A DNA stretch of 64,000 nucleotides, taken from IMG/VR virus record IMGVR_UViG_3300005264_000008, positions 1 through 64,000 of that record; one strand, 5' to 3'. Origin of the DNA: a virus. A program made the translations under genes and the position numbers. Shown here one piece after another: positions 1-8,072 of the stretch; the stretch's first letter is position 1, and each line of letters begins with the position of its first letter. The notes beneath the pieces were generated by a model. It was not told the DNA's origin, did no database searches, and saw only the letters and a program-made list of their open reading frames with translations.

Positions 1-1241
1 ATTTTTTTACCATTAGCCCAAAAATAAAAATTAGGTTGTCCGCTTTTAACTGCAATACTTATTGTTCTAGTTGCAATAGAAATGTCACCAAGACTATTAG
101 GTGTTTGTAAGTCAAATCCATTTGTAAACTTTGTATCACCAAGTTCAACTAATGCATCTTCAACATTATCTTCAATATAATAACTGGCTGTATCTGTTAG
201 TTTTATGGCATTAGCTGGTATATTATGAACATCGTTTTCAGGGTTAGAGTCAATAACAATGATACCTTCGGTTGCATGACTACGAAGAACAACACCAACT
301 CTTACAACATAATTTGGATATACTGGTTTTGTAGTTGTTAGTTCGCCAGGTGTTGTTGACAAATACAACTTATCACCTTCTGAAAAGGATGATGTATCTA
401 GTCCATGTCTTTTCCCTGCTAGACATACATATCCTGTTTCATTATTATTAATACTATCACTAATAATAATTCCTACAGGTCTTGAGTTATCGATATGTGT
501 AGCATCTGCAAGGTCTACAGTTGGGTTGTTATCTGTAGCTCCTGTTGGACGCACTACCGCCAATTTAGTTATTGTACCACCACTTGTATTTTTTACTTTG
601 AATACATTTTCAGCTAATTGTGCCGAAATTCCATCAAGGTCTACAATAGGTTTTCCTGTTGTAGTGCACCACTTAATACGTCCTTCTTGATGTGGGTATT
701 CCGTTGATGTGTCTATGTCAAAATAGCCTTGTAGACTATTATCAATTTTTGCCCAACCTGTTTCAGTTTTTATAGCCCAATCATTAATTTCCCAATCAGT
801 GATACCATCTAAAGATGTTGTACCAGCTCCATTTACTAACCAATAATGTCCTATTGTAGTTGTACCTGTAATATCAGGAGTATTTGTATCAGCATCCCAG
901 TTTCCTTGTGGTATAAGAGAACCTTGTAATGATTGTATTAAGTCGTATAATATTTTACCTTGATATGCTGATAGAGGTTTATCAATATCAGTCGAAACGA
1001 GTGTATTAATAATATCTGATATATTAACTTTTAAATTAGTATCTTCTATTGTACTGTATTCTTGCCAAGATGAACTATCAAATTTATTAAATGCATTTGT
1101 TGTAGTATTCCATATAATATATCCTTTAATTACATCTGTCAACGCATCACGTTCAATAGTAGTATATTCTGGATATGGTTTTGGTTGCACATATTTATCA
1201 TCTATATAAATATCACCTTGAAATTTATTTATTTCTCCCAT
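1..1241 (-). CDS. Virion fibre/appendage structural protein (C-terminal part cut by window edge)
   Basis: The reading frame is open from an ATG at 1239-1241 down to the left edge, so the C-terminus lies outside the window. The protein starts MGEINKFQGDIYIDD. It has Gly/Thr/Asp-rich stretches, a segment reading DNVEDALVELGDTKF, and then FDLQTPNSLGDI and SGQPNFYFWANGKK near the edge. This composition and the VEDALVELGDTKF-type segment are what I associate with tail-fibre or appendage proteins of phages of marine Bacteroidetes, but I cannot name an exact family. It ends a run of tail genes on the minus strand (tape measure, beta-helix protein), which supports a virion role. It is followed closely upstream by the gene at 1244, with only 2 bases between them. 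Confidence 0.6.
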   Translation of the reverse strand, partial: MGEINKFQGDIYIDDKYVQPKPYPEYTTIERDALTDVIKGYIIWNTTTNAFNKFDSSSWQEYSTIEDTNLKVNISDIINTLVSTDIDKPLSAYQGKILYDLIQSLQGSLIPQGNWDADTNTPDITGTTTIGHYWLVNGAGTTSLDGITDWEINDWAIKTETGWAKIDNSLQGYFDIDTSTEYPHQEGRIKWCTTTGKPIVDLDGISAQLAENVFKVKNTSGGTITKLAVVRPTGATDNNPTVDLADATHIDNSRPVGIIISDSINNNETGYVCLAGKRHGLDTSSFSEGDKLYLSTTPGELTTTKPVYPNYVVRVGVVLRSHATEGIIVIDSNPENDVHNIPANAIKLTDTASYYIEDNVEDALVELGDTKFTNGFDLQTPNSLGDISIATRTISIAVKSGQPNFYFWANGKK

Positions 1242-1243
1242 TA

Positions 1244-1768
1244 TTAATTTTTTTTAGCTTCAATAAACATGGTTGTTCCTAAATATGGTGTTATTGTTGG
1301 TGTATCATCTGTATCAATTGAATTTACATATAGTATTGACACAACGTCTTCAGGATTATCAATATAAAATCCGAAATTTTTAATCTTTTCGTTTTCTATT
1401 AGTGCACCTATATCAGTTAATAAACCAGTACTATCAATTGGTTGTAATTGTTTTAAGATGAAAGATGAAATTATAATAATTCTGTAAGGTCTATCATCAA
1501 ATAACCAATTTTGTAAATCATCCGAAATCTCAAATTCATCTAACTCTCTTTCAGATTTTAAATTTGTATAACATAATTCCATATAATTTGTTGTTTGTGA
1601 TAAAAAATCACTTAAAACAACATCAGTAAATACATGAGCAGATTGATGGCTTATATATTCCATTTCATTATTTTTATATTCATATTCAGTATATACCACT
1701 CTATTTTGATTAATATCTATTTTATTTATTATAATTGTATGTCCGTTAGTTATATTATTTAATTGCAT
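1244..1768 (-). CDS. Hypothetical protein in tail module
   Basis: A 174-residue acidic protein starting MQLNNITNGHTIIINK, with no signal peptide or membrane segment. I recognise no catalytic motif. It sits between the fibre-like protein and the beta-helix-like protein in the same orientation, with 2 and 10 bases between neighbours, so it is almost certainly co-transcribed and probably a virion or assembly protein. The start is an ATG preceded by an A/T-rich leader without a Shine-Dalgarno sequence, as for nearly every gene here. Confidence 0.6.
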   Translation of the reverse strand: MQLNNITNGHTIIINKIDINQNRVVYTEYEYKNNEMEYISHQSAHVFTDVVLSDFLSQTTNYMELCYTNLKSERELDEFEISDDLQNWLFDDRPYRIIIISSFILKQLQPIDSTGLLTDIGALIENEKIKNFGFYIDNPEDVVSILYVNSIDTDDTPTITPYLGTTMFIEAKKN

Positions 1769-1778
1769 ATTTTTATTT

Positions 1779-2864
1779 TTAAATTAGTTGATTGTTTGAA
1801 AGTATCGTATTTGTACCATTGTCTATAATTGATGTTGATGTTCGGCAGTTTGAAATATTTGTTTTATCTGCCGTTGGATTTACTGTTATAGTATAATCTG
1901 TCCAACAATCACTCAATGTAACATTACTATCTTCAACCACAATTCCGTCTTGAATATATATTCGCATACAATGACCTGTAATACCATTAGAGTATATTGA
2001 TTTTGCTGAAATATCTACGTATACTCCGTTATATTGTAAATTAACCATTAAAGTTTTTGTAGTTGCAATATCATAAATATTATGACCATTGCATAGATTT
2101 ATCCTTCCATTTGTGGTTGTAATATTGAAAGTTGTGTTTTTTAAATTTTTAATGTATGCAATAAGATTGTTGCTGGCGAATGTTCCAGTAAATTTTAAAT
2201 TATCAAGCCAATTCAAATTAGTATTCGCAGATATTGCCATTGTACAAATTGCACCACCACCAATAATCTCTGAATCAGATATGTTACCTAAAAATGTATA
2301 TCCACCTGTTAAGCCAAATCCACCATATGCCGTATTAGGTAATTGTGCTATTATATTTTTAAAATTACCATATGTGGATGTGATAGGGCAATTTGCAACT
2401 GTTGAATTGTTATCAATTATTATGTTATTAACATTTATAAATTTATTTGATAATGTGTTAAATAATTGTTTTGCAACTGTATAAGCAAATGTTATTTTTC
2501 CAATACCTCTAATTCCAGTAATATCTAAGCTTCCACTTGTCGTAAATGTAAAATTGTAAACACCCAAGTTTAAATTAAATTCTTGAACATTTATGCTAAT
2601 ATTATTATTCACACTAATATTATTAGTTTCAATAACATCACTTACTAATAATAAATTATATTTTCCGTCTGTAATTGCATCGTATATTGTAACATAATTT
2701 CCACCAGTACCTACTGTTGTTGTAAATTGTTCATCTTGTAGAACGACACTGTCAATTATATCTCGAAGGTGTTCTTGTAATATATCTCCTGTAACACCTT
2801 GTTCTTCATTTTGATATATTCTATTTGTATTTGATGTTGTTAGTTCACCTCTTGTTTTAATCAT
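1779..2864 (-). CDS. Beta-helix-like tail appendage protein
   Basis: About 361 residues beginning MIKTRGELTTSNTNRI. I chose the ATG at 2862-2864; a longer frame begins at a TTG three codons upstream and is less likely. After a short helical N-terminus (QEHLRDIIDSVV) the protein is a series of short, hydrophobic, Asn/Gly/Thr-rich strands (for example ITGIRGIGKITF, NVNNIIIDNNS, GGFGLTGGYTF). This is the rhythm of a right-handed parallel beta-helix as found in tail spikes and fibres. No catalytic residues can be assigned. Its start overlaps the end of the upstream gene in an AATGATTAA arrangement, which implies translational coupling within the tail operon. Confidence 0.6.
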   Translation of the reverse strand: MIKTRGELTTSNTNRIYQNEEQGVTGDILQEHLRDIIDSVVLQDEQFTTTVGTGGNYVTIYDAITDGKYNLLLVSDVIETNNISVNNNISINVQEFNLNLGVYNFTFTTSGSLDITGIRGIGKITFAYTVAKQLFNTLSNKFINVNNIIIDNNSTVANCPITSTYGNFKNIIAQLPNTAYGGFGLTGGYTFLGNISDSEIIGGGAICTMAISANTNLNWLDNLKFTGTFASNNLIAYIKNLKNTTFNITTTNGRINLCNGHNIYDIATTKTLMVNLQYNGVYVDISAKSIYSNGITGHCMRIYIQDGIVVEDSNVTLSDCWTDYTITVNPTADKTNISNCRTSTSIIDNGTNTILSNNQLI

Positions 2865-3342
2865 TATGTTCAATATTTAATAGATTCCTTTTTGTTAAAT
2901 GCCCTGTAAATATTATACTAACATTCCATCCGTATAATTTACTTAAATCTTTATTTGTATTTGGATTTCGTTTCATAAACAATTGATTTTCAATTTTGTG
3001 TGTTAATTCCCAAAAATTATTATTCCAATGTATGATATCACCAACATCAATATACACATCTTTATCTACAACTTCATCACGAGAAAACGATATTCGTATT
3101 GTCTGCATAATATCATATCCAAAGTCTTCATAATTACTTGACTGCTCATCAACACTAATCAATGCATTAAGCCTAATTGGTGTTTTGTATATTTTTTTCT
3201 CGCTTTCACCATATATATTATCTTTCGTGGCAATAATATCAAACCGAAACACATCAATTTTAGTATCAATCACATTATTCAATAATTCTTTATTTATCGC
3301 TTTGAATAATCGAATATCTCTTATTTTACCATATAAAGCCAT
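2857..3342 (-). CDS. Putative virion connector/neck-type protein
   Basis: 161 residues starting MALYGKIRDIRLFKAIN. The middle holds GDIIHWNNNFWEL, a short motif resembling segments of phage head-tail connector or tail-completion proteins (a 'boundary plus W-x-x-x-F/Y-W-E' pattern). That resemblance is weak and from memory. The gene overlaps its downstream neighbour by a few bases and shares one base with the tagged gene at 3342, so it belongs to the tail operon. No enzyme motif is visible. A virion structural role is inferred mainly from position. Confidence 0.45.
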   Translation of the reverse strand: MALYGKIRDIRLFKAINKELLNNVIDTKIDVFRFDIIATKDNIYGESEKKIYKTPIRLNALISVDEQSSNYEDFGYDIMQTIRISFSRDEVVDKDVYIDVGDIIHWNNNFWELTHKIENQLFMKRNPNTNKDLSKLYGWNVSIIFTGHLTKRNLLNIEHND

Positions 3343-3749
3343 TAGAATAATTCATAATCATAATCTATATCATTTTTCTTTAATAACGATGTGATTGATT
3401 TCATATCAGCTCGACCTTTCAAATATACTGTTATTGAACCATCTGGTTGTGCGATTATATTTTTTTTATTTGGTTCTAAAATTATACCAAACGATTCATC
3501 AGATGATTTTTTTGATTCTTGTAGTTTCCGTATATCTTTAGCAGTATATCCAAATTTATATTTTAATAATTTGACTGCATCTTTTTTTTCTGATGCTGTT
3601 TTAGTTGAACTTTGTATTGTTTTAATTGCCAATTTATGTTCGCTATGACTGACATAATTATAGTCAGTTGGAATTGTTTTTGCTTCTTTAAGTTGTTCAC
3701 TAATAATATTTGTTATTAGTGTGTTTAATTGTTTTTTTGTCATTTTCAT
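3342..3749 (-). CDS. Small protein with the shared MKxTKKxL N-terminal tag
   Basis: 135 residues. The N-terminus, MKMTKKQLNTLITNIISEQ, is one of at least twelve copies in this window of a basic amphipathic tag. Here the tag is followed by LKEAK, giving possible (L/I)xE-type cleavage sites. The rest is Lys/Ser-rich (residues about 40-85), then a small alpha/beta segment ending SLLKKNDIDYDYELF. It lies directly downstream of the tape-measure gene. The 18-base gap contains ACTATTTATATAAAAAT, nearly the same leader as before the tagged gene at 49356, so a late promoter is possible. Function unknown; inferred to be packaged with, or assembled into, the virion. Confidence 0.6.
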   Translation of the reverse strand: MKMTKKQLNTLITNIISEQLKEAKTIPTDYNYVSHSEHKLAIKTIQSSTKTASEKKDAVKLLKYKFGYTAKDIRKLQESKKSSDESFGIILEPNKKNIIAQPDGSITVYLKGRADMKSITSLLKKNDIDYDYELF

Positions 3750-3767
3750 ATTTTTATATAAATAGTA

Positions 3768-6257
3768 TTAAATTCCATTTACTTTCATTTTATTCATTTT
3801 TAATCCCAAATATCTACCAACTTCTCTATCGTTAATATAAACACCTCCACCTTTGTTTAGAGTAGAAACTAAATTATCAACACTAGAAATTAATTTATCC
3901 ATTTTACTATCTTTTGATTCATCGCTTTTGCCACTTCCACCTGTCATAATAGGCTTTAATTTCGTTGTTAGCGTTGTTAATGTTGCTAGTATAGGTATCA
4001 TAGGTGTGATTGCCAATAAAGACCCTGCAAACGATAAAATACCCACTCCCATCAATGCAAACCCTTCACCTATCGAAGATAAACTTCCGCTTATAGAAGA
4101 AAGTTGCATTATGAGTGGTATGAATGCTGTAATTGGATTTACTATCATTTGCAATCCAAGTCCTAACATAGAAAGTGCACCACCCAAAGCAAGGAAACCA
4201 AGTACACCAGCTCCAAATAATATTGCACCTGGTCCAGTTAATAACGCACCCAATCCAAACATTGCAAGTGTTAGCCCTACAAGTGCAGTACCAGCAATAC
4301 CAAGTGTTTTCCAATCAATATCAGTAAATTGTTGCAATGCATAACCTAATGGTATTAAAGAAGCACTCATAATTGCCAATGCAATTGAACCCTTTAGTAT
4401 ACCACCACCCATTTTACTAATTACTTTCATAATTCCTGCCATTGCAAGCATAGAACCCATACCCATTAAGGCAGATTCAAATGGAACATCAGCAAATTGT
4501 TTTAATGCTATTGCTAACAATGGTATTGTGACAATGATTACACCGATTGCAAGACTAAATTTCGCAAGGGCTTTCAAATCTAACTTTTTCCAGCCATTAA
4601 TCCAATTGACAATTGGATTTCCTTTCATTTTTGAAATGCCATCTTTTCCGATTGCACCTGTTGTTTTTGATAAATCTTTACCTTTTGATGCTGATGATAA
4701 TAATTTAGAAGATGTACCACCTGTTTCTGTTGCACTTTGAATTGCTTTTCCTTTAAGTAATCCAGAAATCCATTGACCTACTCCTCTTACCATTTTACCC
4801 ATTCCTTTGAATATACCTGGCATTAGTGATTTCATTGATGATAATGCCATAACACTAGACATTAAAAGTTCTTTTTGTTCCCAAGCTCCTTTAACCATTC
4901 CCTGTACTTTAATTACATTATCTCCTAATGCACTACCATATACATCATGAATTTTACCTAATTTTTCTTGCTGTGAAATCATTGTTTGCATTTGGTCAGT
5001 TGACATTCCAAGTGACTCTGCTACTTTTTGTCGTTGTATCACATCCCATTCATTCCATTCCGAAATAGTGAATTGATTATTCAATATTTCTTTCATCATA
5101 CCTGCATGGTCACGTGCTAATGCTAATTCACGTGCTTTATTAAAATTCAATTGCTTTCCTGTTAATACACTTGCACTCATTTCTGCTTCAATACTACTAT
5201 CAATATCAAGTAAACTACTAGAAATTTGGTCAATTGTTCCAAGTGATAATCCTAATTGTTGAGCCGATACGGCCGCATTTATAATATTGTTAGTTCCAGC
5301 TTTAGAATATTTAGCGAAATATTCAGTATTTTGTGCAACTTCCCCCATCGTTTTACCAGTACTCACACCACCTGCTTTCGCAATATTTTCATATATTTTA
5401 AAACTATCTTCAGCAGATTGATTTGTTAGTGGTTGTATATCGGAGAACATTTTATACAATTTAGCACCATCATTTACTGCTAAACCATAATAAGTAGACA
5501 TTTTTCCAACTTGTACAATTGCTTCATCAGTAACATCGTTAATATCTTTAAATTCATCATATAATGCAGATGCTGATTCACCAGCTTTACCTAATCCAAC
5601 ACCAAATGCTAAACCTTTCACAGATGCAATTGACATGTTTTTTGCTAAAATCATACTATCACTGCCACTTAACCCCATTTCGACTCTAGTATCAAGCATA
5701 CTTTGTGCTAATTCACCACCACTTTTTGCCAATGATGCCATGAATACTCCACCTGCAACTTTTGGATTTTTTGCCATTGTAGTTAATGTTTTAGTAAACC
5801 CATCCACCCTTTTTCCAATGTTCATCAACTTTTCACGTTGTTCTTCTAAAATGTCATTTTCTTCATTTAAAATATCGATTTGAGTTTTACCTTTATCATT
5901 CACAAGAGTTTTAGAATCAATCATATCTTGTAGCATTTGCAATTGAATTGTCATTGCTTTTTGTTGATTCTCATTCATATCATCACCTAATAGTTTCATT
6001 GCTTTTGTAACTGAGAACTTTTTTAATTCTAATGTGTTACCGTCTTTTAGATTTTGCAATTGGTCTTTGACTATATCTGCTAATCCCATATTAAGAGATG
6101 CACGACCTTTATCAATATTAAATAATACCTTTGATTGTTTTGTTAATTTCACAGCCATATCAGTAACATCAGCAAAATGATTCTGCTGAATATTACTCAT
6201 TTCTTTAATTTGATTTTGTAAGTCTAATCCAAAATCACGAATGTCATCGAATTCCAT
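3768..6257 (-). CDS. Tail tape measure protein
   Basis: 829 residues. The N-terminal half is long, largely helical and coiled-coil-like (LQNQIKEMSNIQ... LKDGNTLELKKF), followed by an Ala/Gly/Ser-rich part. Residues about 560-770 contain several hydrophobic segments (for example LAIGVIIVTIPLLAIALK and LAMFGLGALLTGPGAILFG). The protein ends with a short VYINDREVGRYLGLKMNK segment. Coiled coil plus a hydrophobic C-terminal third, in a tail cluster and preceded by two small genes, is the normal organisation of tape measure proteins, which set tail length and pass into the host envelope. The length is modest for a myovirus, suggesting a tail in the T4 length range. No lytic transglycosylase or peptidase domain is evident. 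Confidence 0.85.
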   Translation of the reverse strand: MEFDDIRDFGLDLQNQIKEMSNIQQNHFADVTDMAVKLTKQSKVLFNIDKGRASLNMGLADIVKDQLQNLKDGNTLELKKFSVTKAMKLLGDDMNENQQKAMTIQLQMLQDMIDSKTLVNDKGKTQIDILNEENDILEEQREKLMNIGKRVDGFTKTLTTMAKNPKVAGGVFMASLAKSGGELAQSMLDTRVEMGLSGSDSMILAKNMSIASVKGLAFGVGLGKAGESASALYDEFKDINDVTDEAIVQVGKMSTYYGLAVNDGAKLYKMFSDIQPLTNQSAEDSFKIYENIAKAGGVSTGKTMGEVAQNTEYFAKYSKAGTNNIINAAVSAQQLGLSLGTIDQISSSLLDIDSSIEAEMSASVLTGKQLNFNKARELALARDHAGMMKEILNNQFTISEWNEWDVIQRQKVAESLGMSTDQMQTMISQQEKLGKIHDVYGSALGDNVIKVQGMVKGAWEQKELLMSSVMALSSMKSLMPGIFKGMGKMVRGVGQWISGLLKGKAIQSATETGGTSSKLLSSASKGKDLSKTTGAIGKDGISKMKGNPIVNWINGWKKLDLKALAKFSLAIGVIIVTIPLLAIALKQFADVPFESALMGMGSMLAMAGIMKVISKMGGGILKGSIALAIMSASLIPLGYALQQFTDIDWKTLGIAGTALVGLTLAMFGLGALLTGPGAILFGAGVLGFLALGGALSMLGLGLQMIVNPITAFIPLIMQLSSISGSLSSIGEGFALMGVGILSFAGSLLAITPMIPILATLTTLTTKLKPIMTGGSGKSDESKDSKMDKLISSVDNLVSTLNKGGGVYINDREVGRYLGLKMNKMKVNGI

Positions 6258-6259
6258 TA

Positions 6260-6802
6260 TTAGTCAAGTTTAGTGTTATTCATCAAGTCTTCAAATTCTT
6301 CTGGACTAAGTCCATATTCATTTGCTAAGTCATGCTCATATTTTTTCATTATAGTATCCACCTTTTTTTTATTTTTCTTCACTGATTGCATCATTTCGGG
6401 ATGGTCATTATTGAATTTTTTAATGGCATCTCGTTCAATTGTTTTATGAATACTTTTAAAAAAATTTGTGAAGAATCCTTCGTCTATATTAGATTTTTCT
6501 GATAATATTTTCGGTGTATTAACATATTTCATCAATCTAATTCTTATTGTATTATCTTCGTTCATATATTCAGATGTCAATCTTATTAAATCTGATAATA
6601 TGTTGTTATAATTCTCAGAAATGAAAAACGTTTCATCGAACATTAAATCTATCATTGAAGTGTCGTATTTTTTAGTATCTACTCTTACTTGTTTGATTGT
6701 TTTTTCTCCAATGATATTAATATTATGTTTTTCTAATATTTCATCATATCTTTTTAATAATTCATATGTAACTTTTTTTAATTTTCGTTGCTTTATATTC
6801 AT
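6260..6802 (-). CDS. Hypothetical protein upstream of tape measure (possible tail assembly chaperone)
   Basis: 180 residues, charged and helical, starting MNIKQRKLKKVTYELLKRYDE. Its C-terminal part (about 110-180) contains FFKSIHKTIERDAIKKF and ends in an acidic helix (LSPEEFEDLMNNTKLD). It sits 2 bases upstream of the tape-measure gene, the usual place of tail assembly chaperones. I see no slippery site joining it to the next gene, so a frameshifted chaperone pair as in lambda G/GT is not supported. The role is inferred from position only. Confidence 0.5.
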   Translation of the reverse strand: MNIKQRKLKKVTYELLKRYDEILEKHNINIIGEKTIKQVRVDTKKYDTSMIDLMFDETFFISENYNNILSDLIRLTSEYMNEDNTIRIRLMKYVNTPKILSEKSNIDEGFFTNFFKSIHKTIERDAIKKFNNDHPEMMQSVKKNKKKVDTIMKKYEHDLANEYGLSPEEFEDLMNNTKLD

Positions 6803-6808
6803 GAGTTT

Positions 6809-7159
6809 TCAGTTTATTTTCAATATGTGTTTAGGAATTTGTTCAATTGTATATAATTCATATAATTTATGAATTGCTTTGTGTTTATTATTGACAATAT
6901 AATAAATCATAAAATTATCTAAATTTATTAATACCGAATCTATTTTATCAATATATGGTTGAATTCGTTTTGTTATAATATTATGCATCAATTTTATTGA
7001 TTTTATTTTTAAATCATCTCCAAAAGCATCATCAATATAATATGAAATTACATTATTAGTATCAACACTTGCATTTGAAAATGTCAATGTTTCATCATTT
7101 TGAAATGTGTATTTATAATTGTATATCGCATATGTACATATTATATTTAAGTAATCCAT
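6809..7159 (-). CDS. Hypothetical small protein, first gene of the tail operon
   Basis: 116 residues, Tyr/Ile/Asn-rich, starting MDYLNIICTYAIYNYKYTF. No membrane segment or motif is recognised. It is the first gene of the minus-strand tail operon that runs to the left edge. Its start lies 2 bases past the bidirectional late-promoter-like palindrome at 7162-7180. Together with the next gene it occupies the slot where T4-type phages carry baseplate or tail-assembly factors. Confidence 0.5.
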   Translation of the reverse strand: MDYLNIICTYAIYNYKYTFQNDETLTFSNASVDTNNVISYYIDDAFGDDLKIKSIKLMHNIITKRIQPYIDKIDSVLINLDNFMIYYIVNNKHKAIHKLYELYTIEQIPKHILKIN

Positions 7160-7161
7160 TT

Positions 7162-7180
7162 ACTATTTATTATAAATAGT
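7162..7180. promoter_or_regulatory. Bidirectional T4-like late promoter palindrome
   Basis: The 19-base palindrome ACTATTTATTATAAATAGT lies between the divergent starts at 7159 (minus) and 7189 (plus). Read on the plus strand it contains TATAAATA (7171-7178), identical to the T4 late promoter -10 box. Read on the minus strand it gives TAATAAATAGT. A gp55-like late sigma factor is encoded at 18785, so late transcription in both directions is a reasonable inference. The leader to either start codon would be very short. Confidence 0.5.
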
Positions 7181-7188
7181 ATAATATA

Positions 7189-7488
7189 ATGAATAATGTA
7201 CAAGAACTAATATTAGAAATAAAATATTTAATAGCTGAATTGCGGTTGACCGAAGTTGAAACAAAACGTGTCATACGGAATAAAAAAGTAGTAAAAAAGA
7301 AAGAATGTAAAAAGGGTTACAAATGGAATGCATCTAATAAAAAATGTATAAAAATGTCACCAACTGAAATTCTCAATCGAAGACGTGCACAAAAAAAGGC
7401 ATCATTTAAACGAAAAAGTAAAAAGACACAAACAACTAGAAAACGTAACCAAAGTTTATCAAAAAGAAAATCGAGTGGAATAAAATAA
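7189..7488 (+). CDS. Very basic protein with Cys-pair motif CKKGYKW...KKCIKMS
   Basis: 99 residues. The N-terminal 30 are a helix (VQELILEIKYLIAELRL). A two-cysteine motif follows at about 42-60 (ECKKGYKWNASNKKCIKM), then a Lys/Arg/Ser/Thr tail (RRRAQKKASFKRKSKKTQ...). The same Cys motif and basic tail recur in the protein at 54984. The very high positive charge of the tail suggests nucleic acid binding, for example with packaged DNA, but this is inference. It is transcribed from the late-promoter palindrome at 7162-7180 and ends before the bidirectional terminator at 7621. Confidence 0.65.
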   Translation: MNNVQELILEIKYLIAELRLTEVETKRVIRNKKVVKKKECKKGYKWNASNKKCIKMSPTEILNRRRAQKKASFKRKSKKTQTTRKRNQSLSKRKSSGIK

Positions 7489-7541
7489 AATATATTTAAC
7501 ATTTTTAATATAAATAATTTTCATATTAAAGTTATATAACT

Positions 7542-7549
7542 TATATTTG
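7542..7549 (+). promoter_or_regulatory. Bacteroidetes-type promoter, -7 box TATATTTG
   Basis: TATATTTG fits the Bacteroidetes -7 consensus TAnnTTTG. It sits in a longer context (TATTAAA, then about 10 bases, then TTATATTTGCACTATAACTA) that is almost repeated before the genes at 9673 and 45291 (both minus strand). It points to the short stretch 7576-7657 before the terminator, where no sizeable gene exists. Confidence 0.5.
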
Positions 7550-7575
7550 CACTATAACTAATAAAACAAACTATT

Positions 7576-7611
7576 ATGGCGGAAGCACTCAAACAATATG
7601 AACTCACCTAG
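7576..7611 (+). other. Possible 11-codon peptide or small RNA between promoter and terminator
   Basis: Downstream of the TATATTTG box lies ATG then MAEALKQYELT and a TAG stop. Ten bases later the strong terminator at 7621-7657 begins. The peptide uses GCG, CTC and ACC codons that are uncommon in neighbouring genes. The promoter-to-terminator distance predicts a transcript of roughly 100 bases. It could be a regulatory RNA, a leader peptide, or the stump of a deleted gene. Confidence 0.25.
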
Positions 7612-7620
7612 AAATTATTA

Positions 7621-7657
7621 AACAAAAAGGGACTTCAATTTGAAGTCCCTTTTTGTT
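7621..7657. terminator. Bidirectional intrinsic terminator
   Basis: A perfect inverted repeat: AACAAAAAGGGACTTCAA (7621-7638) pairs with TTGAAGTCCCTTTTTGTT (7640-7657). It has a GC-containing core and flanking A and T tracts, so it ends transcripts on both strands. It separates the plus-strand unit ending here from the convergent GGDEF gene, whose stop codon it overlaps. Confidence 0.85.
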
Positions 7658-8072
7658 ACCGTATACTCTTTTTCCATTTACATTTAGAGTGTATCATTTC
7701 AGTATCTGCATGATGTATGGTTTCAATTAAATTATTATCATATATACTCATACCAACTGAAAATATATCATTTGTAATAATTTTGTTTCTTGTATTTGAT
7801 AATAAAATGAATTCATCACCACCATATCGAATTAGTATATCTGTTTTATCGAGTTTAATTGTATTGATACAGTCTTTAATATATTCATCACCAATTGAAT
7901 GTCCTTTTTTATTTATAACATGTAAATTGTTAATATCAATATAGTATACATATTTAGCACTAATATTATCAATATTTTGGTGTAACCAATTTCGATTTAA
8001 CAATCCTGTTAATAAATCATGGTATGCAATATACTTTAACTTTCTGTATTCTTTTATTAATTTAATTATCAT
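7656..8072 (-). CDS. Minimal GGDEF-domain protein (putative diguanylate cyclase)
   Basis: 138 residues, essentially one GGDEF domain. Visible landmarks are HDLLTGLLNRNWL (18-30), YYIDINNLHVINKKGHSIGD (43-62) with metal-binding Asp46 and the substrate-recognition Asn54 and Asp62, then RYGGDEF (82-88), VGMSIYD and HADTEMIHSK near the C-terminus. These match active GGDEF enzymes, which make c-di-GMP (or, in the Hypr subgroup, cGAMP) from NTPs. The inhibitory I-site RxxD before GGDEF is absent (DKTD instead), and the helices between GGDEF and the SxG strand are shortened. There is no sensor or membrane domain. The start overlaps the stop of the radical SAM gene as ATGA, so the two are coupled. 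Activity is inferred, not shown. Confidence 0.85.
   Translation of the reverse strand: MIIKLIKEYRKLKYIAYHDLLTGLLNRNWLHQNIDNISAKYVYYIDINNLHVINKKGHSIGDEYIKDCINTIKLDKTDILIRYGGDEFILLSNTRNKIITNDIFSVGMSIYDNNLIETIHHADTEMIHSKCKWKKSIR

Noticed and set aside
2089-2484. Plus-strand open frame opposite the beta-helix protein
   Set aside because: It lies wholly antisense to a longer minus-strand gene with good coding composition and has low-complexity hydrophobic content. The same reasoning removed many other opposite-strand frames.
6260-7159. Programmed frameshift between the two small genes before the tape measure
   Set aside because: The two frames are separated by a stop and a fresh ATG, and no slippery heptamer was seen at the junction.
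7621-7657. Palindrome as a protein-binding operator
   Set aside because: A and T tracts flanking a GC-containing stem at the meeting point of convergent units make a terminator the simpler reading.
7656-8072. Minimal CRISPR polymerase (mCpol) or Cas10-type palm instead of GGDEF
   Set aside because: The HDLLTGLLNR, DINN..N..GHSIGD and RYGGDEF motifs in order are those of bacterial GGDEF domains; no second effector of the Panoptes type is adjacent.
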